Positions 37,901-52,900 of a DNA stretch of 64,000 nucleotides are shown piece after piece. Made by a program: the position numbers and the translations under genes. Positions within the stretch are counted from its first letter, which is position 1. The number at the start of each line of letters is the position of its first letter. Source of the DNA: Spodoptera frugiperda (lineage: Eukaryota > Arthropoda > Insecta > Lepidoptera > Noctuidae); assembly GCF_023101765.2 (NCBI RefSeq), contig NC_064214.1, positions 1 to 64,000 of the forward strand, written 5' to 3'. Below the pieces are notes generated by a model. It saw only the letters and a program-made list of their open reading frames with translations. It did not search any database and was not told where the DNA came from.

Positions 37901-40900
37901 TGTTGGTGACACTAAATAAATAAATAAGTTCAGACAAGCGATGTCAAAAATAGATCATCTAGTAACTATATCTACCCATTTTATTATTGAAAGCATTTAA
38001 TACTCCATTGATACTCTCTCGTCTCTAATAATCAGGTTATTGGGTAGGAGGTAACAGAGACATGCGAATCTATCAAATGATAGGAAAATTGTGCTAACAA
38101 GATAGATGCCAGATGCCAAAGGTCGTTGACCGATAAGTGGTTTTTGTTTTAATGTACCTATTATTTTCCAATAGTTTATTACAATGAAATTAGTAACTAC
38201 ATGTATGTGTTAGTGAATAAAATAGGCAAATTAATACAGATGATATATTTAAGATACACTTACATAATTAGTATTAATTTAATTCCTAGATACAGATTTA
38301 ATTAGATAAAAAAAATCGATTAAATTCACATAAAAATGTATCCTAGTCTGGCTTTAAATAGAAACTACATTTCATTGATATTAAAATGATATAGAGAAAT
38401 AAGTAATAGAATAAAAAACATAATTTAAAATATTTATAGGTGTAATAAAAGTGTTATCAAGACTATTTCGATACCAAAAGAAATGTGGATTTTAAATATC
38501 TATTTAAGAAAATGTTTAACAAATACGTGCCTATTTGTAACGACCTTCACAGATTGTGAGGAACATTAGATAGTCTTTGTTAACGGTAATCTATGCTCAA
38601 TGGTTATATAAGAACACATTTTGTAACAATGAATGAATATGCATTAAACTCAATATGCGTTTGACCTCTAGTGGATTGTGGAGGGCAGGTGTTTAACATA
38701 TACAAGTACATAGGTATACAATATCATGCTTAATTGATACACCTAAAGAAAAGGCATAGGTGTTAATACCACCCACTTTTAGTCAGTTATAATGAGTCCT
38801 TTTAAAACTTATAAATCCTCTAGTGGTGGTCCATGGGCGACGAAGATCGCTTACTTTCCGGTAATACTTCCGCTCGATTATCGCCCAGTTCCATAACAAA
38901 TGTTATTTATAGTAGGGGGTGAATGTATATATTTGACTTGCCTTATTGGAATTAATTGGGAAATCTATGAGAAAAAACTTTAGCAATTTTAATAAAACAG
39001 CAGTAAGCTAAGCTACCTAGGTGCTGATTTCCCACGACCTTTCTTGAGATTAGTATGACTATGTATCTATGTATAGTTATGTATAGGTAAAGGTTACAAC
39101 AAACACTAAAACGATGACTTGTGTTGACTATGAAATGCTAATGATTAGATATTAAAGCAAAATGTAATAAAAACGAAGAGTCTCGAAATTTACAACCTCT
39201 CGTAGAAGACAGTTATTTACCTACAAATAATGCGATTTTACTTGCATTAAGATATTGAATTTATATCTAAGTAAACTTTCCTTAGGCTCGTAGTAAAGTA
39301 ATGCTATATCATATACTACTTTCAAAAGACATCTGATGGAAAGTGAAATTATGATTTAGTGGGGGCCGGTCGCAAGTTCCAAGTTTCGAAAAGTAGGGTT
39401 TCATTAATTGCTTCTCAACTATTACCTGTTTATTGACATGTATCGAGCATAAATTTGCAATAAAGTATGCTCTATTGATTGGCCCGTTTATGTCTTTATA
39501 TGTTGTATAAACACACTTATGTAAATGTAAATCTGTCCAATTTTATCTAGCCTTGTATTACTTGTGTACCTTTTAATTCGTAGTCATTATACTGGTAATT
39601 GAACTGATTAAACTGGTTTTGATTAAAAGTTAATTATAAGTGGCGTGATATTTTAGTTAACATAACCATAGCTCCTTTTATTCCCCGGATGTTTAGACAG
39701 GGGTCCACTTAGACAATGTACCTAATATTCTTTAAGTCTCATTTAATAGGGGGTGAACCTATGATTAATTGAAGAATGAATCATACATATTTAGTGGAAT
39801 TTTTAGCAATCTTGATAAAACATCTTGTTTATTTTATCGTGCATTATAGACGTTGAAGATGAAAGAAATTTGAAGGTGAATATTTAAAACACTATAAAAT
39901 TGAAACATTAAAATGGTCGGTTGATGACACCTAGTATTATTAGCTAGGAGGGTCATTCACAGTCGTGTAGACGGCTCGTTTCTGCCGCGGGCGACAAGGC
40001 ACCAGTTCGGGCAGGTGGCCCCGTCACAACTCATCGTAAACTAAACGCTTGACAAATAGCGACGAGATTTGAATAAATAAAAAGCCCTAATAACACCTCT
40101 TATTATATGTGCAAACAATTTATTAGTATTAGAATATTAAAAGTTATTATTTTTCATTGGTTTATTGATGAAATTCCATCAATTCTGAAATCTGAATTAT
40201 CAGGAGTATTCATTCTCAATATTTTTTTTTATTTATATGGCCTCAAATTGAAGTAACCAAAAGAAGGGCTAATGAAAAGTAGGTTTAATAAACATTCACA
40301 AGATGTTCATTATTGGTATCACTGGATAATTTTGCTTTTTGAAAAAACCTAAACGATTACATTCGGGGGTTTCCGTACAGACAAGACCATTATGTGGTGC
40401 CGTAATAAGGTCATTAAGTTAGTTACAGCTTTTAAACAATAACTCATAATTAAATTATTACCACAAAAACATTTAGTACCTACAATCATTAAAACTATTT
40501 ATTTTATTCATTTGTCAAATAAAATGCCTCATGAAATTCAACCTTGGTTATTATTTTGCAAAAAATTACCATATATTATACAAGTTATTGAAAATTTCAA
40601 CTACCGAATGAAAGTGGGCGTTACTTTTGGTTCGAATGCATTTAATTAATTTGTTTTGACATTGTAATTAGTGTTAATTAGACATATGGTGTGTGTTGTA
40701 TGATAGATCGGTTCTTGTTTTAAGAGATAAAAATTTCTTATGTAGTGTAACCCCATAACACATAAAGAATAAAGTAAGATTTTACAGGCGTTTTAAAGAG
40801 GTTAACTTACCTATCCTCTTTACAACTTAATCTCATATAAACTTAATATACTCGTAAATAATCTTGTATTTTTTAGAATCAGGCTATTAATGGGGATTTC

Positions 40901-43900
40901 TCGATTTAAGGAAAAGGTTTAATTTTTATTTTATATCTCAAGGAAAATCAACTTCTTGGAAATCAAGTTACAAATTACTAAATGAAAACGAGTTTTTACT
41001 AAGTTCGGGTATACCTACCACTGCGCACGTAGGTCAATTCCTATTTAATTCAACAAGGTGATAAAATACCGTGGTTTACTTCTTTCTTAAAAATTATAAG
41101 CTCCATAGTCTTGTCCAGATTTGTGTAAAAGAGTTTTCATTTTTCACCTGTAAATCATTCCATCTTCACAATCTAGAAATATACTCTAATGGTTTTTCTC
41201 GACTCAGCACGTAGCACCTATATTCGTAGCACGTAGGGTTGCCACGAATACAAAATGCCTACAAATAACCTATTATTCACCGCAGAGCATCTTGTGAATA
41301 ATTTAGCTCACCTTGAAACATTTTTTTTTTGTATTTATAGTTTTTTTGTTAGATATTTATATTCTGCAATTACCTACACTTTATCTATCACTACTGTTTA
41401 CAATTTATTACTTTTGACATGAAAATTAATCAATATCACAAATTAAGCCGACATGCCGGCTCAATATATAATTTTATCCATTCTTTATAATCCATGTGTA
41501 ACGTAATAAAAAAACTAATTGCTCACTGGGCACGTGGGCGGGTAATATAAATTTATTCTTCGTGGAAACAAACTTTTTTTTAAACGATCAAGTCGATAAG
41601 AAATATGGAATTATAGCTTCAAATATACCCCATCTAATTAAGATGGTATCGAAGGAAATTGCTGTGGAACCATATGATATAATGTCTAGTTGTTACTTAT
41701 TACATAATAAGTATAATAAAACTGCCTCGTTGGTCAAGTGGTCGCAATTGCGACTGCCGGGCAAGGGATCTCGGGATGAAAAGCTGGGTGTTTTTCAGTT
41801 TTTCGAAAATTTCTCTGTAGTATTAGGTGTTTGGAATGGTACCCAGTGTATGGCAATAGGCTTACCCCCTATTACATGGGACTTATAACACAAATGATGA
41901 AAAGTGGGTGTACATTGTACGGTGGCATTACGTGCGGGTGTGCACCTCTGCCTACCCCTTCCTGCCTTCCTTCTACCCCTTCGGGGATGAAAAAGCGTGA
42001 CGTTACGTTATGTATAATAAAAATAATATATAAAAAAATATTTGTACTTGTACAAAAATATAATAGTTGTACTCTAATAATTTAACCAAATAGGTTCCAC
42101 GTGTCTTGTGTAAATGTGTATACAGGAAAATTTGCATGAATTTTTAATGTTATATTTTTTGCTTAGCGCTAAACCAGTAGATAACAGCAGGTGCTATGAA
42201 GACTTTACTCTGTTTACAATCACTTGTTTTAACTTAGCTACTAATTATATTATGTAGGAGCACAATATATCTGTTGTGATATTACTTGAAAGTTATTATT
42301 TGTTTTTTGGTATAACAAATCCTAATCTTAAACTTTAATTCGTTTTACCTAAGTATTAGTATTTTATATGACAAAAAAAAACTTGTTGTTTTTTAACCTA
42401 AACCTAACTGACGGACTGAACAGATTTTTAATTTTCATACCCCGTCATCATCCCTATTATGTTTATAATAAGAATATTTTTAAATCGAGATTGAACAAAA
42501 TACAATAGGATAAGTAATAAACTGTCAGAGACTTAATCAACATATTTTGAACACCATTTAGGTACTATAGCTATTAGGCACTTAGCACTATCATTCATAA
42601 CTATCAGTCAGGACACAGGTTTATAAACATACCAATATAATAATTATAATATTAATAGTCTGCGCCTATTTTTTACACCGACACAGAACAAAACAATTAC
42701 GTCTTTATAATAAGTATTTAATAGAGTTGATTTTTCTTGTTTTACAATTTAATAGCCTAACAACGGATGTGCTTCATTATACACAAATAGTTAGCTAGAA
42801 GTTTTTATTTGCGTTCAACCTACATGGTGTTTTTAAAAATACGTCTTCCTGTCACTGGTTGATAAAGTTAGATTGCCAAATACTAGACGTGTAGATATTT
42901 TAAGTACTTTATAATAAGAACAATCTTGTTTCATTATTATATTATTTTGTATTTGTATTATCCCATTTTTTTGTTTTGTTTTATTTAATGTTATTAACAT
43001 TAGTTAGACATAGGTCGTTTGATGTAATTGGACTTTTGATATCTCATTAGTCGTTGACCCTAATTTCAACCTTCCATTATTATACCTACACTTATACATC
43101 CCGAGTGGGTTCTACAGTAATTCTTTTTTATAAAAAATTTAACAAAAAGAATCTGGTTACATTTTAATATGGCCTTGGACCCCACACTAGGATTCCCTGT
43201 ATCGTAAGTCCCAGTCTCTATCAGTCAAAGAGTCAGTCAAGAAGTCATTTTAAAAACTACTTTCTCTTTCAGTCAAAGAGTCAGTCATTTTAAAATCTAT
43301 TTTTTTATTTGTTACTTCCAATTCTTAGCCTTATTTAAAAATAATTTTGACCCCATTATGGATCGAAAGGGTAGTCCAAATGTACTCATAAGAAACCCTT
43401 TTATTGCCAAGCCACATTTCAAATTCCAGAGGGTTAAAAAGGTTACATTTTATTACAGAAAATATTCAAAATTTTAATAAAACCCGACATGTTACACTTA
43501 TAACCTTTGAAATCGATATCACGCTGTGGTCAATAAAAATATTCGATGCAAACTTGAATATTACACAATAATTTCATTAAAACTAAAATATACTAAATAA
43601 TAAAACCTCCGTAATAAACTATGTAAACCCAACATAAAGCTTGTTTTTGTATAAAAATGCAAATATAATTAGGTATTTTAAAAACGTTTATATCATAATA
43701 ATTATGGAAATTATGCAAAATAGTCATAATGAGTTTTAGTGGATTATTAACAAAATTAGCTATCGTGATTATGTCTTACTGCTAATCAGAGACATGTAAC
43801 GTTACTTAAACTATTCCTTAGTAACGATTTTGTATCGAAAACAATTGCTAAGGACTGGGTTAAGTAATCATTAAATGACTCTGAGCAAGGCAGTTACGTT

Positions 43901-46900
43901 CGATGTCTAAACAAACTCTTTCGAGTCATTCATGCTTTGATTAATTAATTTTTTTATTTAATTTAAATTTTGAAATCTGAAATTTGAAATGACTGCCAAG
44001 CACATGGTTCCTTATACCCACAAGAAGAGTTAAAACAAAATGTTTTCTACTTATAGTAGACCGTCACAATAATGACTTCGTCTCAAAATAGAGAATACAA
44101 TAATTAAAAACAAAATCTGGTCCATTATTAACAATTACTAATCTAACTAAAAATCACGGTTTACTCACGTAAATTAATGGAGAAAAGCTCTACAAGTTTT
44201 GAGTCACAGAGGGACCCTTCATCATGAGCAGCGTGCGCAGACGCGGTGACGTCGCGCAGCCTACGACAGACAGACTGACAGCAACGCATATTTTAGTATG
44301 TCTCACGATAGTTAATATAAAAAACTACTAAACTAATACTTGGACTAAATAAACACTCAAAATGTAAATCAAAGTGCCTAGCACTCACACATTCATAGCT
44401 CATCCCTTTTTTTTTTTTCATCCTAGGCTTACTATATCTATGATAGATATCTACTACGAAGGATTAGGTTGCTACGATAAAAAAAATATCTGTGTAAGAC
44501 AGACAACGCACATCAACCTATACATATGTCAATAGATTTTGATCCGTAACACAAAACGATAAAGACCAAAATTGTCTCACTATTTAGGTGAGCTTAACGT
44601 GCTGCTCTATGGTAGTATATCTGGGTTCTTCAAACAACATCAATCTTAAAAAGTAAGGATGAATGAACTTTGACAGGTGAATGAATGCTCAGCTTAAAGG
44701 GGTGTCAAACACATGATATATTAAACTCGTTCGTTCGTTCAATCCTTTGTGTTTGTTAAATTACTGGTTTGGTATGCCTGGAAGACATATTACTCGTATT
44801 TACAAGGGTAAATAAACATGAATGTTGTAAGCAATTACGGTTGCAAAAAATGCAGCAAGTTAATCGTAAACTATGCAAAACTGCAGACTGGACTATGACC
44901 CAACGACCTGGGAACCCAGAATCCCATTAATCATCTCAGAAAATAAAATTAAATGTTATAATACCTGAAGAGCTTAATTTAGTTATTTTTTACACTATCA
45001 ACAAAATTAAGGTTCATTTAATTGAAAAAGGCGGCCACTAAAAACAAAACAAATACGATTTTTTGAATAGAGAACACGAGATTTAAATTCCATAGACATC
45101 ATTATTTTATTTTATAAAACAACTGGCTGTTTGAACCGAGTTGGATATCAACCTTCTTAGAACTTTTTAAACGTATACCTTTTTGATAGATGAAAAATAT
45201 CTATAAGAACTTAATGGTGTCTGATATGTCTGATGATTGGATGACGTCAGGCGACATTTGCTAATATTAACACCACAAGTACACGCTTCATATTGAATAC
45301 AAAAACAGCCCCGGTGGCAATGCATAAATTAAAAACCTCGTATTTGCAACCCACATCCAGTACTTTACATATACACGTGTTGATTTAATAGCTAATGTAT
45401 TTATTCAACGGAAAGTGTAACCAATGTTTCGTACTACTTAGACAAACAAATACAGGAAATGTATGTCTAAAAACTGTGCGTGTACATTAGTAAACGCTGG
45501 TAGATCTTAAGGAGTTTGAATGGGCACTTGATCGGCACAGCTGGACACTTCTAGTGCTCATATCCGCGTCACTTCATGACCATGTTCACTTTCTACCTAC
45601 AACCGTAACGCCAAGATAATAAAATTGAAAGTGATACCGCTAGAGGCCAAATGAGATTCCCTCGTAGCAGTTTTGTCAATGAACAAGAACGATTTCGATT
45701 ATCGACTTCAACAAAATGAGTATTTAATGTAAACCACGTTCGGTTTTATACAGTACAAAAACACGAGTCATTTTGCGGAGTAAAGGCTTATATAAAGGCT
45801 ATTTAATAGTAGTTAAGCAACGTTTGCATAAGTTATACAAGATAGCATCTATCAGGTGATTTGTATTGAGATCTTTAGATTTTCCATTAATTTGTTCGGG
45901 TCTACTTTATCAGTTAGAAAACAGCTTTCCACCAGGCAAGGCTCGTAGTGGTACCATTGAATAAATATCTGTAAACATTTAACGAATCTTAAATCTTATC
46001 TTAAATTCAAACCGCAATATATGTTGCGGCAACTAAATTAAGCCTGCGCGCTATCAAAGTCACACCGACTAAGTGCTATTAAATCAAATTTTACATCAAT
46101 CAATTTAATGAGTTAAATTGCGCAGTAAGACTTTCGCGGACGGCCTTCTGACGGCAAGGCCGGCGACACCCAGGCTAGGCAGACCACTCCACATACCACT
46201 ACATACTATAACATAATATATCTTACACACAGGCGTCTTAGATGTGCGATTTCACAAGAACTATGACGTGACTACGAGTACACGATCATGTGCTTATGCT
46301 AACGGTGTAAAATAGACAACTTTATGCTTGAAACCATTCAGTTTTGAAATATACTCATTATACTAACGACACAGTGTAATACCTAGTTTATGCAAAAGCT
46401 CCTTTGTTAAAGATACAAATGCTTTACTAACTAAATACATTTCTCGGTTTAACACTTCCTATAAAATTAACTACACCGATAAATATTAGTCAAATCAATA
46501 AAAAATCTTGTTTAAGACAAGTTTTGATGTAAATCCAAGGGCTCGGAGATAATTGATATGCCCAAACCAACGTGGAAGCGGTTTAGCAAAGTGCCAAGCA
46601 ACACCTGTGCAATATTAATTAAGCACATGTACTTAATTACGCACCTAAAAACCCCTCGTTGTATTTGATTACCAAATAAATTTGAACGTTTATATCTCAA
46701 TAAGAACTTAAGCATACATATTTTAACCTTAAAATCAAAGCAAACAATTAATCTACCTTTATAATTGATTGCCTTTACGACGCGTGGAGACGATTCATTA
46801 TTTTTATATTCAAAGGAAATTCGTTTAACTGATTATCTATCGAGTATAAATCATTCCACAATCAGGCAGACCACTAAGTTGATCAAGATATCCGTTCAGA

Positions 46901-49900
46901 TGGAACAGTTTCCATTAAATTTCGCGCAAAGCCGCCTCTGGTTCGTTATCAATCAATTTATCTAGCTTTACTAGCAAACATGCCAGATTTGTTGACCCAG
47001 TACTCGCTCGACCGGTTTGAAGCTCTCAATGGACCGTAGGCCATTCAATGTTATTTAGATGTAGGTATATTATGCTGATCGGTAACCTCTATAGATTTTT
47101 TTTACTATTTAAATAAATTATGTTTTAATAAATTGTGTGTACGATATCCGACAACATTAAGTAGTCATGCAATACTACGTTAATCTCCGGCCCAAACTTT
47201 GCAATGTAACCTTCGCAGATAAGTTCCCAGTTCTTTGATATTTTTGAGAGTATCATCATAATGCTTTATTATATCATCACGCCATCGCCATGACGCAAAT
47301 GAGATAAGCTGTCATAAGAACACCGAGGTTACCGACAAGAGATACAGACGTTTGTTACCTTAATCAAGGTGATTTATTTAATAGGTACCGATTTTTGCAC
47401 GTATGCTGCGGTTGTTGTAATTTATCTTGTGTTATTTATTACTGTTTTTATCTACAGGCGGGTCTCTTGAGAACGGAGCATGGAGAATATTGGATTGAAC
47501 CATCCAATCAAATACCGGCCAACAAATCAGAACCAAGACCGCACGTGATATTCAAAAGATCTGCTGTCGATAAAGTTGCCGCGTGGCACAGAGCTAAGAG
47601 AGAAGTAGACAGTAGAAGCAGAAGCAATACTCAAATTAGAGATAACCGGGACAGAAATCCAAGGCAATACAACCAACGAACTCGAGCTAACGCTAGACGA
47701 TATCGCGAAAATAAAGAAGCAATTGACAAGCGCAGACGAGAATATTTGGAACAGAGGCGAAGAAGAATGGAAATGATGAGGAGAAACCCAGCGGAATACA
47801 GAAGACATCAGAGCATACTCCGCATGGAGGAAAGGAGATTACAGAACAACTCTAGAAGTCAGCCTAATTCTAAGAGTCAGTCTAGTTCTTATGAGAACAG
47901 TAGATCAATAGATCAAGCGTCAATGAAATCGAGAAGAAGGAATCGTAATAGGTTGACAGAAGCACAGAGGATGCGCATCATAAGGAACAAGCAACGACGG
48001 AAAAGATCGAAAAATTGCGCCACGAAACAGCCAACGTACCTTTGGCGAAAACAGAACTTACTAAAATCAGAATCAGCACGACACAATTACGAGCACAGTA
48101 ACAAGGTATGGATAAACTGAACATGTTTCTTACACATTACGTAACTTTACGTAATTAATGTTGTTAGACCTATGATCTTTAATAGACTTGCTCGTTTCGA
48201 CCCCAATATTTGATTACTAAGTATTTACATCTGAAACAACGACACAATTCTTAGGCTTTAAACACAAAACTATTAATACTCATCGAATTCACGATTCCTT
48301 TCCTTGAAATTGGACAGAAATAGTACCTACCAACTAAAAGTAAATATCTTTTAACTGTAATTTTATGTTTCCGTAAGTTATTATACACTGTGTATTATTA
48401 TAGATGCAGCACCATCCTCATTACCCGAATCATCACAATACGGCGCAGCGCACTGCGGATGGCGCAAGACGAAGCACGCGCTCCGTGAGCAAGCCGCGCC
48501 ACGTCGAAGTTTTATTAGTCGCCGACAAATCTATGACCGATTTCCACGACCAGAGCAATTTGGAAACATATCTGCTTACTATTATGAATATGGTACGTGT
48601 AAACAAAACTTCCGCGTTTGCTTTTTTTTTGCTTGAACCAATACAATAAAAATAATCAAAGTTATTAATAATTTCAATGTAAAAAACCGAATCAAGTTCT
48701 TGAATATGTTTTACATTGCAATAAATGTGTTGTCCAGGTATCGTCACTGTATATGGACCCTACAATCGGTAATTACATAAAAGTGGTGGTCGTGAAGATC
48801 ATCCTGTTGGAACAAATAGAGGCTGCCCCAGATCTAAAGGTAACGACGAACGCGGACATTACGCTGAGCTCGTTCTGTCGCTGGCAAAACAAGCTGAACC
48901 CGGAGGGAGACAACAACCCTCACCACCACGACGTGGCCATTCTAGTGACCAGGCGAGACATCTGCAGCCAGCACGACACTCCTTGTAGGTACGAACCGAC
49001 TTTTTTACTATTTAACACAAGAAACTTTTCGTTTGCCTTCATACATCGTAGTAGATGTAAAAAACAAATACGTCCAACGAAACGCCAATCAGTCTACCGG
49101 TCACAGTGCACAAACGTCGTCGCTAAGTACACTCGAACACTGGGGGCAACAGCATATTAGCATTTCTTTTTTACTGAACGTCGAGACAAGGTCAATGGCA
49201 GGAGCAGCCGTCTGTTAGCAAAGTAAACAGAATCGCGATGAGTAACCGACGCAGAAATAGAACACTTTCTGATTTGAGCGCCGACACCTGGATGTAGGTG
49301 TACGCATTTCTAAAAGTTTTACAGAGATATTCTCTCCTTTACGTCACAACTATGATTCTCACATTAATCGAACTGTTATGTGTAACATTCTTTTAAAAAC
49401 GGTAGAAATATTTACGTTTAAATAAATATATCCACCATCAGTATTTTGGAACAGTAATAAACAGTACGGTATGCAAACTCTCTGTCGATCGAATATATTC
49501 ATAGAGCATGCATTTTTTGCTTGAATCAAATACGCGATGCATCAATCAAAATGAAATTGCTAATCTCAAATCCGAAGTATTGATAAACATATATTAAATC
49601 AAACTGAAGAGATCCAAACACGGCTGGCATATGAAGGCAGTGTTTACATATTTTGACATACGCGCAAATATATTCTCCTACTTACCGGGTAAATAAAAGT
49701 AAAATTAGATTGTAATTAAAATAAATCATAATTTTGTTGCATTTGGTTCGTGTCGGTAAGAGGCCGGGTGGTCGGGCACATGTGTTGCATAACGCCGCTC
49801 GTGTTTAGTCTGTGCGGTATTTAGTTTGAACGTTTACTTTGTCGATATAATCCGCAGAACACTTCAACACTCAATAAAATCGGCACCGCCATGTCTGACC

Positions 49901-52900
49901 AAACACACTTGTCATAATATTCAAACATTTGTTCGTTATCATCGCCTACTTTCATTGTGCACATTTCTATTTTTAAATAAGATAAAAAAAGATAAAGATA
50001 CGTTCACGCACAACAGTTGTTGCAATGATTTTTTATCCTTTACGCAAAAGAGTTTCTAGAAAGAGGCGATAGTGTACGGTTTGACATTGAACGATTGCAG
50101 TATAAACAGATGGTGTGAAGTGTCTGTCTCTCCAGCGAAGTGTGCTTAAGTGATTTAGTTAACTGTACTTAAGTTAGATGTGCAAACATAATAATGATAT
50201 TTAATAGAGTTTGCAAAAGATGATAATGACAACATATTAGGCCCGTTCTTTAAACGTTTAATGCTAAAGTAAATAGATTTGTTTAAGTTAATTATTATCC
50301 TCATGTTCATATGGTAATGATAATTACATAGTAAAATAAACTGGGCACTAATCTTAATTCTATGATAATAAAATATGAATCCAATACTTTGATAGCCGGA
50401 GCTGCGGACTACCTAGCGGGGCTCCGGCTCGAAAAGCAGGAGTAGGAACGGGGTGGTTTTTAGTCAGTAAGAGTCTGACACTCCCTGTTACCTCACCCAA
50501 GTCGGGAGAAGTCATTGGATGATTTTCCTCCTTAAAAAAATACGATAGGCCCAAGAGTAGTAGTAGTATTTAAATAAATACTCACTGCATAAAATAAACA
50601 CGTTTAAAGAATGCAACGGCAATTCATCAAGTTCACAGTTACGTGTAATGATTGATAAAAAAACGTTGCCAAAACGTTGGAACTCTCGACAAATTGCTGT
50701 TTACATCATTATCGGTTTTTTGCGTATATTTGCGAATCGCTAACGGCGGTGTGCCGGCCCGAGTGGTCACATCAAAAACACCGACATTAAGGCCAAGGAT
50801 GTTCGGTGGCTACAAATTGGGCATTCATTATTTTAACAAAAGCCTATAACCATATAGCGTTATATAATTACAAGTACAATTTTTTTGGACATGCGAAGCT
50901 CTGTTGCACAAGAAGTGTTGTTACTGCCTGTAAATGGCACTGATTTCAACCGCAAACACGAGTCGAAACTAATAGGTAACCGCTTCAATTAATCTTAAAA
51001 TGGATTCTTTTATTTTAGTTCGCAAATCGCATTGGTATCGAAATGCATGATTCAACAAGCGTGTGCACTCGAAAAATAAGAATTTTATTTTCGAAACTAA
51101 TAAAACGTTGGACTTATTTGCAACATTTAAAAAAGAAATTAGGTGGTACATTGAGAAAGTAAGGTGTTAACAAATTACAACATTTTAGTTTCAACGAGAC
51201 ATAATGAGCGCATTGCAAGCGTAGCTACTGCTACTATGAATGAAGAAAAGCAGACGTCTTGTGTTACGTAACTTCCTACACTAATGTTTAGAATCGGATG
51301 TTTTTCTTCACTTGCATCCTCATTAATCTTTCAAAGATAATATTTGTTTTTCAAAGAGCGTTACTAAATAATAAACTCTTGTATGAATTATAGTTTTTCA
51401 TCTCAAAGTAATTACCGTGGCTCAATGTCACCGCAACTTGCCTTTGCTAGTGTCTGCAAGATTTGCTCGTTCTTTTTCATAAAAACACGAGATTACGTAA
51501 TTCTGTCGAGGAAAGCGGACGTTTGGGAGGAAATTTTACTTATTATTACTGTTATCACTTTACATTAGCCAAATAGATAACACTCAAGTACATAGAACGG
51601 TCAAACATGATGATGTTTGCCGTATCCGTATGTACGGCTGAAATTAATTTACTGCGGAGATAAAAAAAGCAAGTTTTATATCTGGGGATTTTGTGAAGAT
51701 ACCGAAAATTACAACTGAAACCCAGAACGTTTCATAATGGAATTTTCTTTTGCGCAATTCGAAAAATTTTCACACGTTCGTAACTGCATAAAGTGCAGCT
51801 GGTTAATAAACGATGTTGTCCATTACACGGCGTTGAAGCGAGGCGACAGCGGCTCTGAGTTGTTAACTACATTAATTCGTATCCAGATCACGCAAGCCCA
51901 AAACCAGTGTGTAATGAATGCAATGAGGAAGCTCGCTGCGTTCGGTAAACGGTACAAACGAGTAGTCGAATGTTCTGAGAAGGCGGCAATCAAAACACAA
52001 TCGTGGTAACGGTGTCGGTGCAAGCCCAGGGCGGTCCCACCACGCGCACACCCATACATTATGCACGACTGTATAAAAATCGCAATCAATACAACTATGA
52101 ATTATATTAAACTTTTTACTTATCCCACGCCGACGTGCTTCCCATATAAATGCAATAAAACCTACGTATTTACATTAAATTGCATTACTACTGTTTTTAT
52201 ACGGCAGCCGGTCTACCTGTGTGATCATTTTAATAATCTCTCGTAAAACTTTGAATTTTTATGATTGCTTAACATTGCAATAATTTTTAGTTTTACCTTC
52301 CTCTCTAATTGGTAGTTGGTAGTTATAAATATGCACATATTATTTAATATTCATTTTGTATTCATAAACACGAAACTGTCATAAATTAACTTAATTGGAA
52401 TCTAAATTCATAAAAATCTGCTCATGTGTATCGAATATTTCTCTCGATAATCATACGTATCTATGTGTGCATAGTTACGAGTTAGCAGTAGCACCTGTGT
52501 TATTTCAAGTGTAATTATTTGTACCACAGTTCAATGTTTAGTTAACTGCAGTTAAACCAGACGGTTGCTCTCATTACGCAGAAGAGCTTCCTTAAACGTT
52601 ATCATCTAATCTTCTTAGGTATTAATCTCCTGCATAATCGAAGTCGCACTTCTGAGTAGCGGCGGTTGGACAAAGGGCGCTCGTTAAAAATAATGATCTC
52701 GGTTAATTTTAATTCGTAGTTGTGTCGTGTCGACGCCACGCAGTCTCGGGTGTCCGCGCGGTCGCCCGACCGAGCTGCGCGCGCTTATCTCTTCCGCTAC
52801 ACGATCACTAATCTTATAATGTGCATACTTTAGATTAAAACACCTATTGATTGGCGTAGATTATCGGAATCACCTTCTATGACGCATTTAGATCGATAAA

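Larger units (their letters stand above)
36732..47457 (+). other. Intron 3 of the ADAMTS gene (10.7 kb)
   Basis: Bounded by GTGAGT and TATCTACAG. It contains SINE C copies (36762 and a degraded one at 38826), SINE B copy 2 (41721), a short tandem duplication (43220-43306), MITE 1 copy c (43776) and CpG patches near 39960-40025 and 44225-44280. No additional exon was recognised. Confidence 0.85.

Noticed and set aside
41562..41888. 108-codon frame
   Set aside because: Lies largely within SINE family B.
47395..47457. N-terminal extension of the exon 4 reading frame
   Set aside because: It is the pyrimidine-rich end of intron 3; the CTACAG acceptor and phase match to exon 3 place the exon start at 47458.
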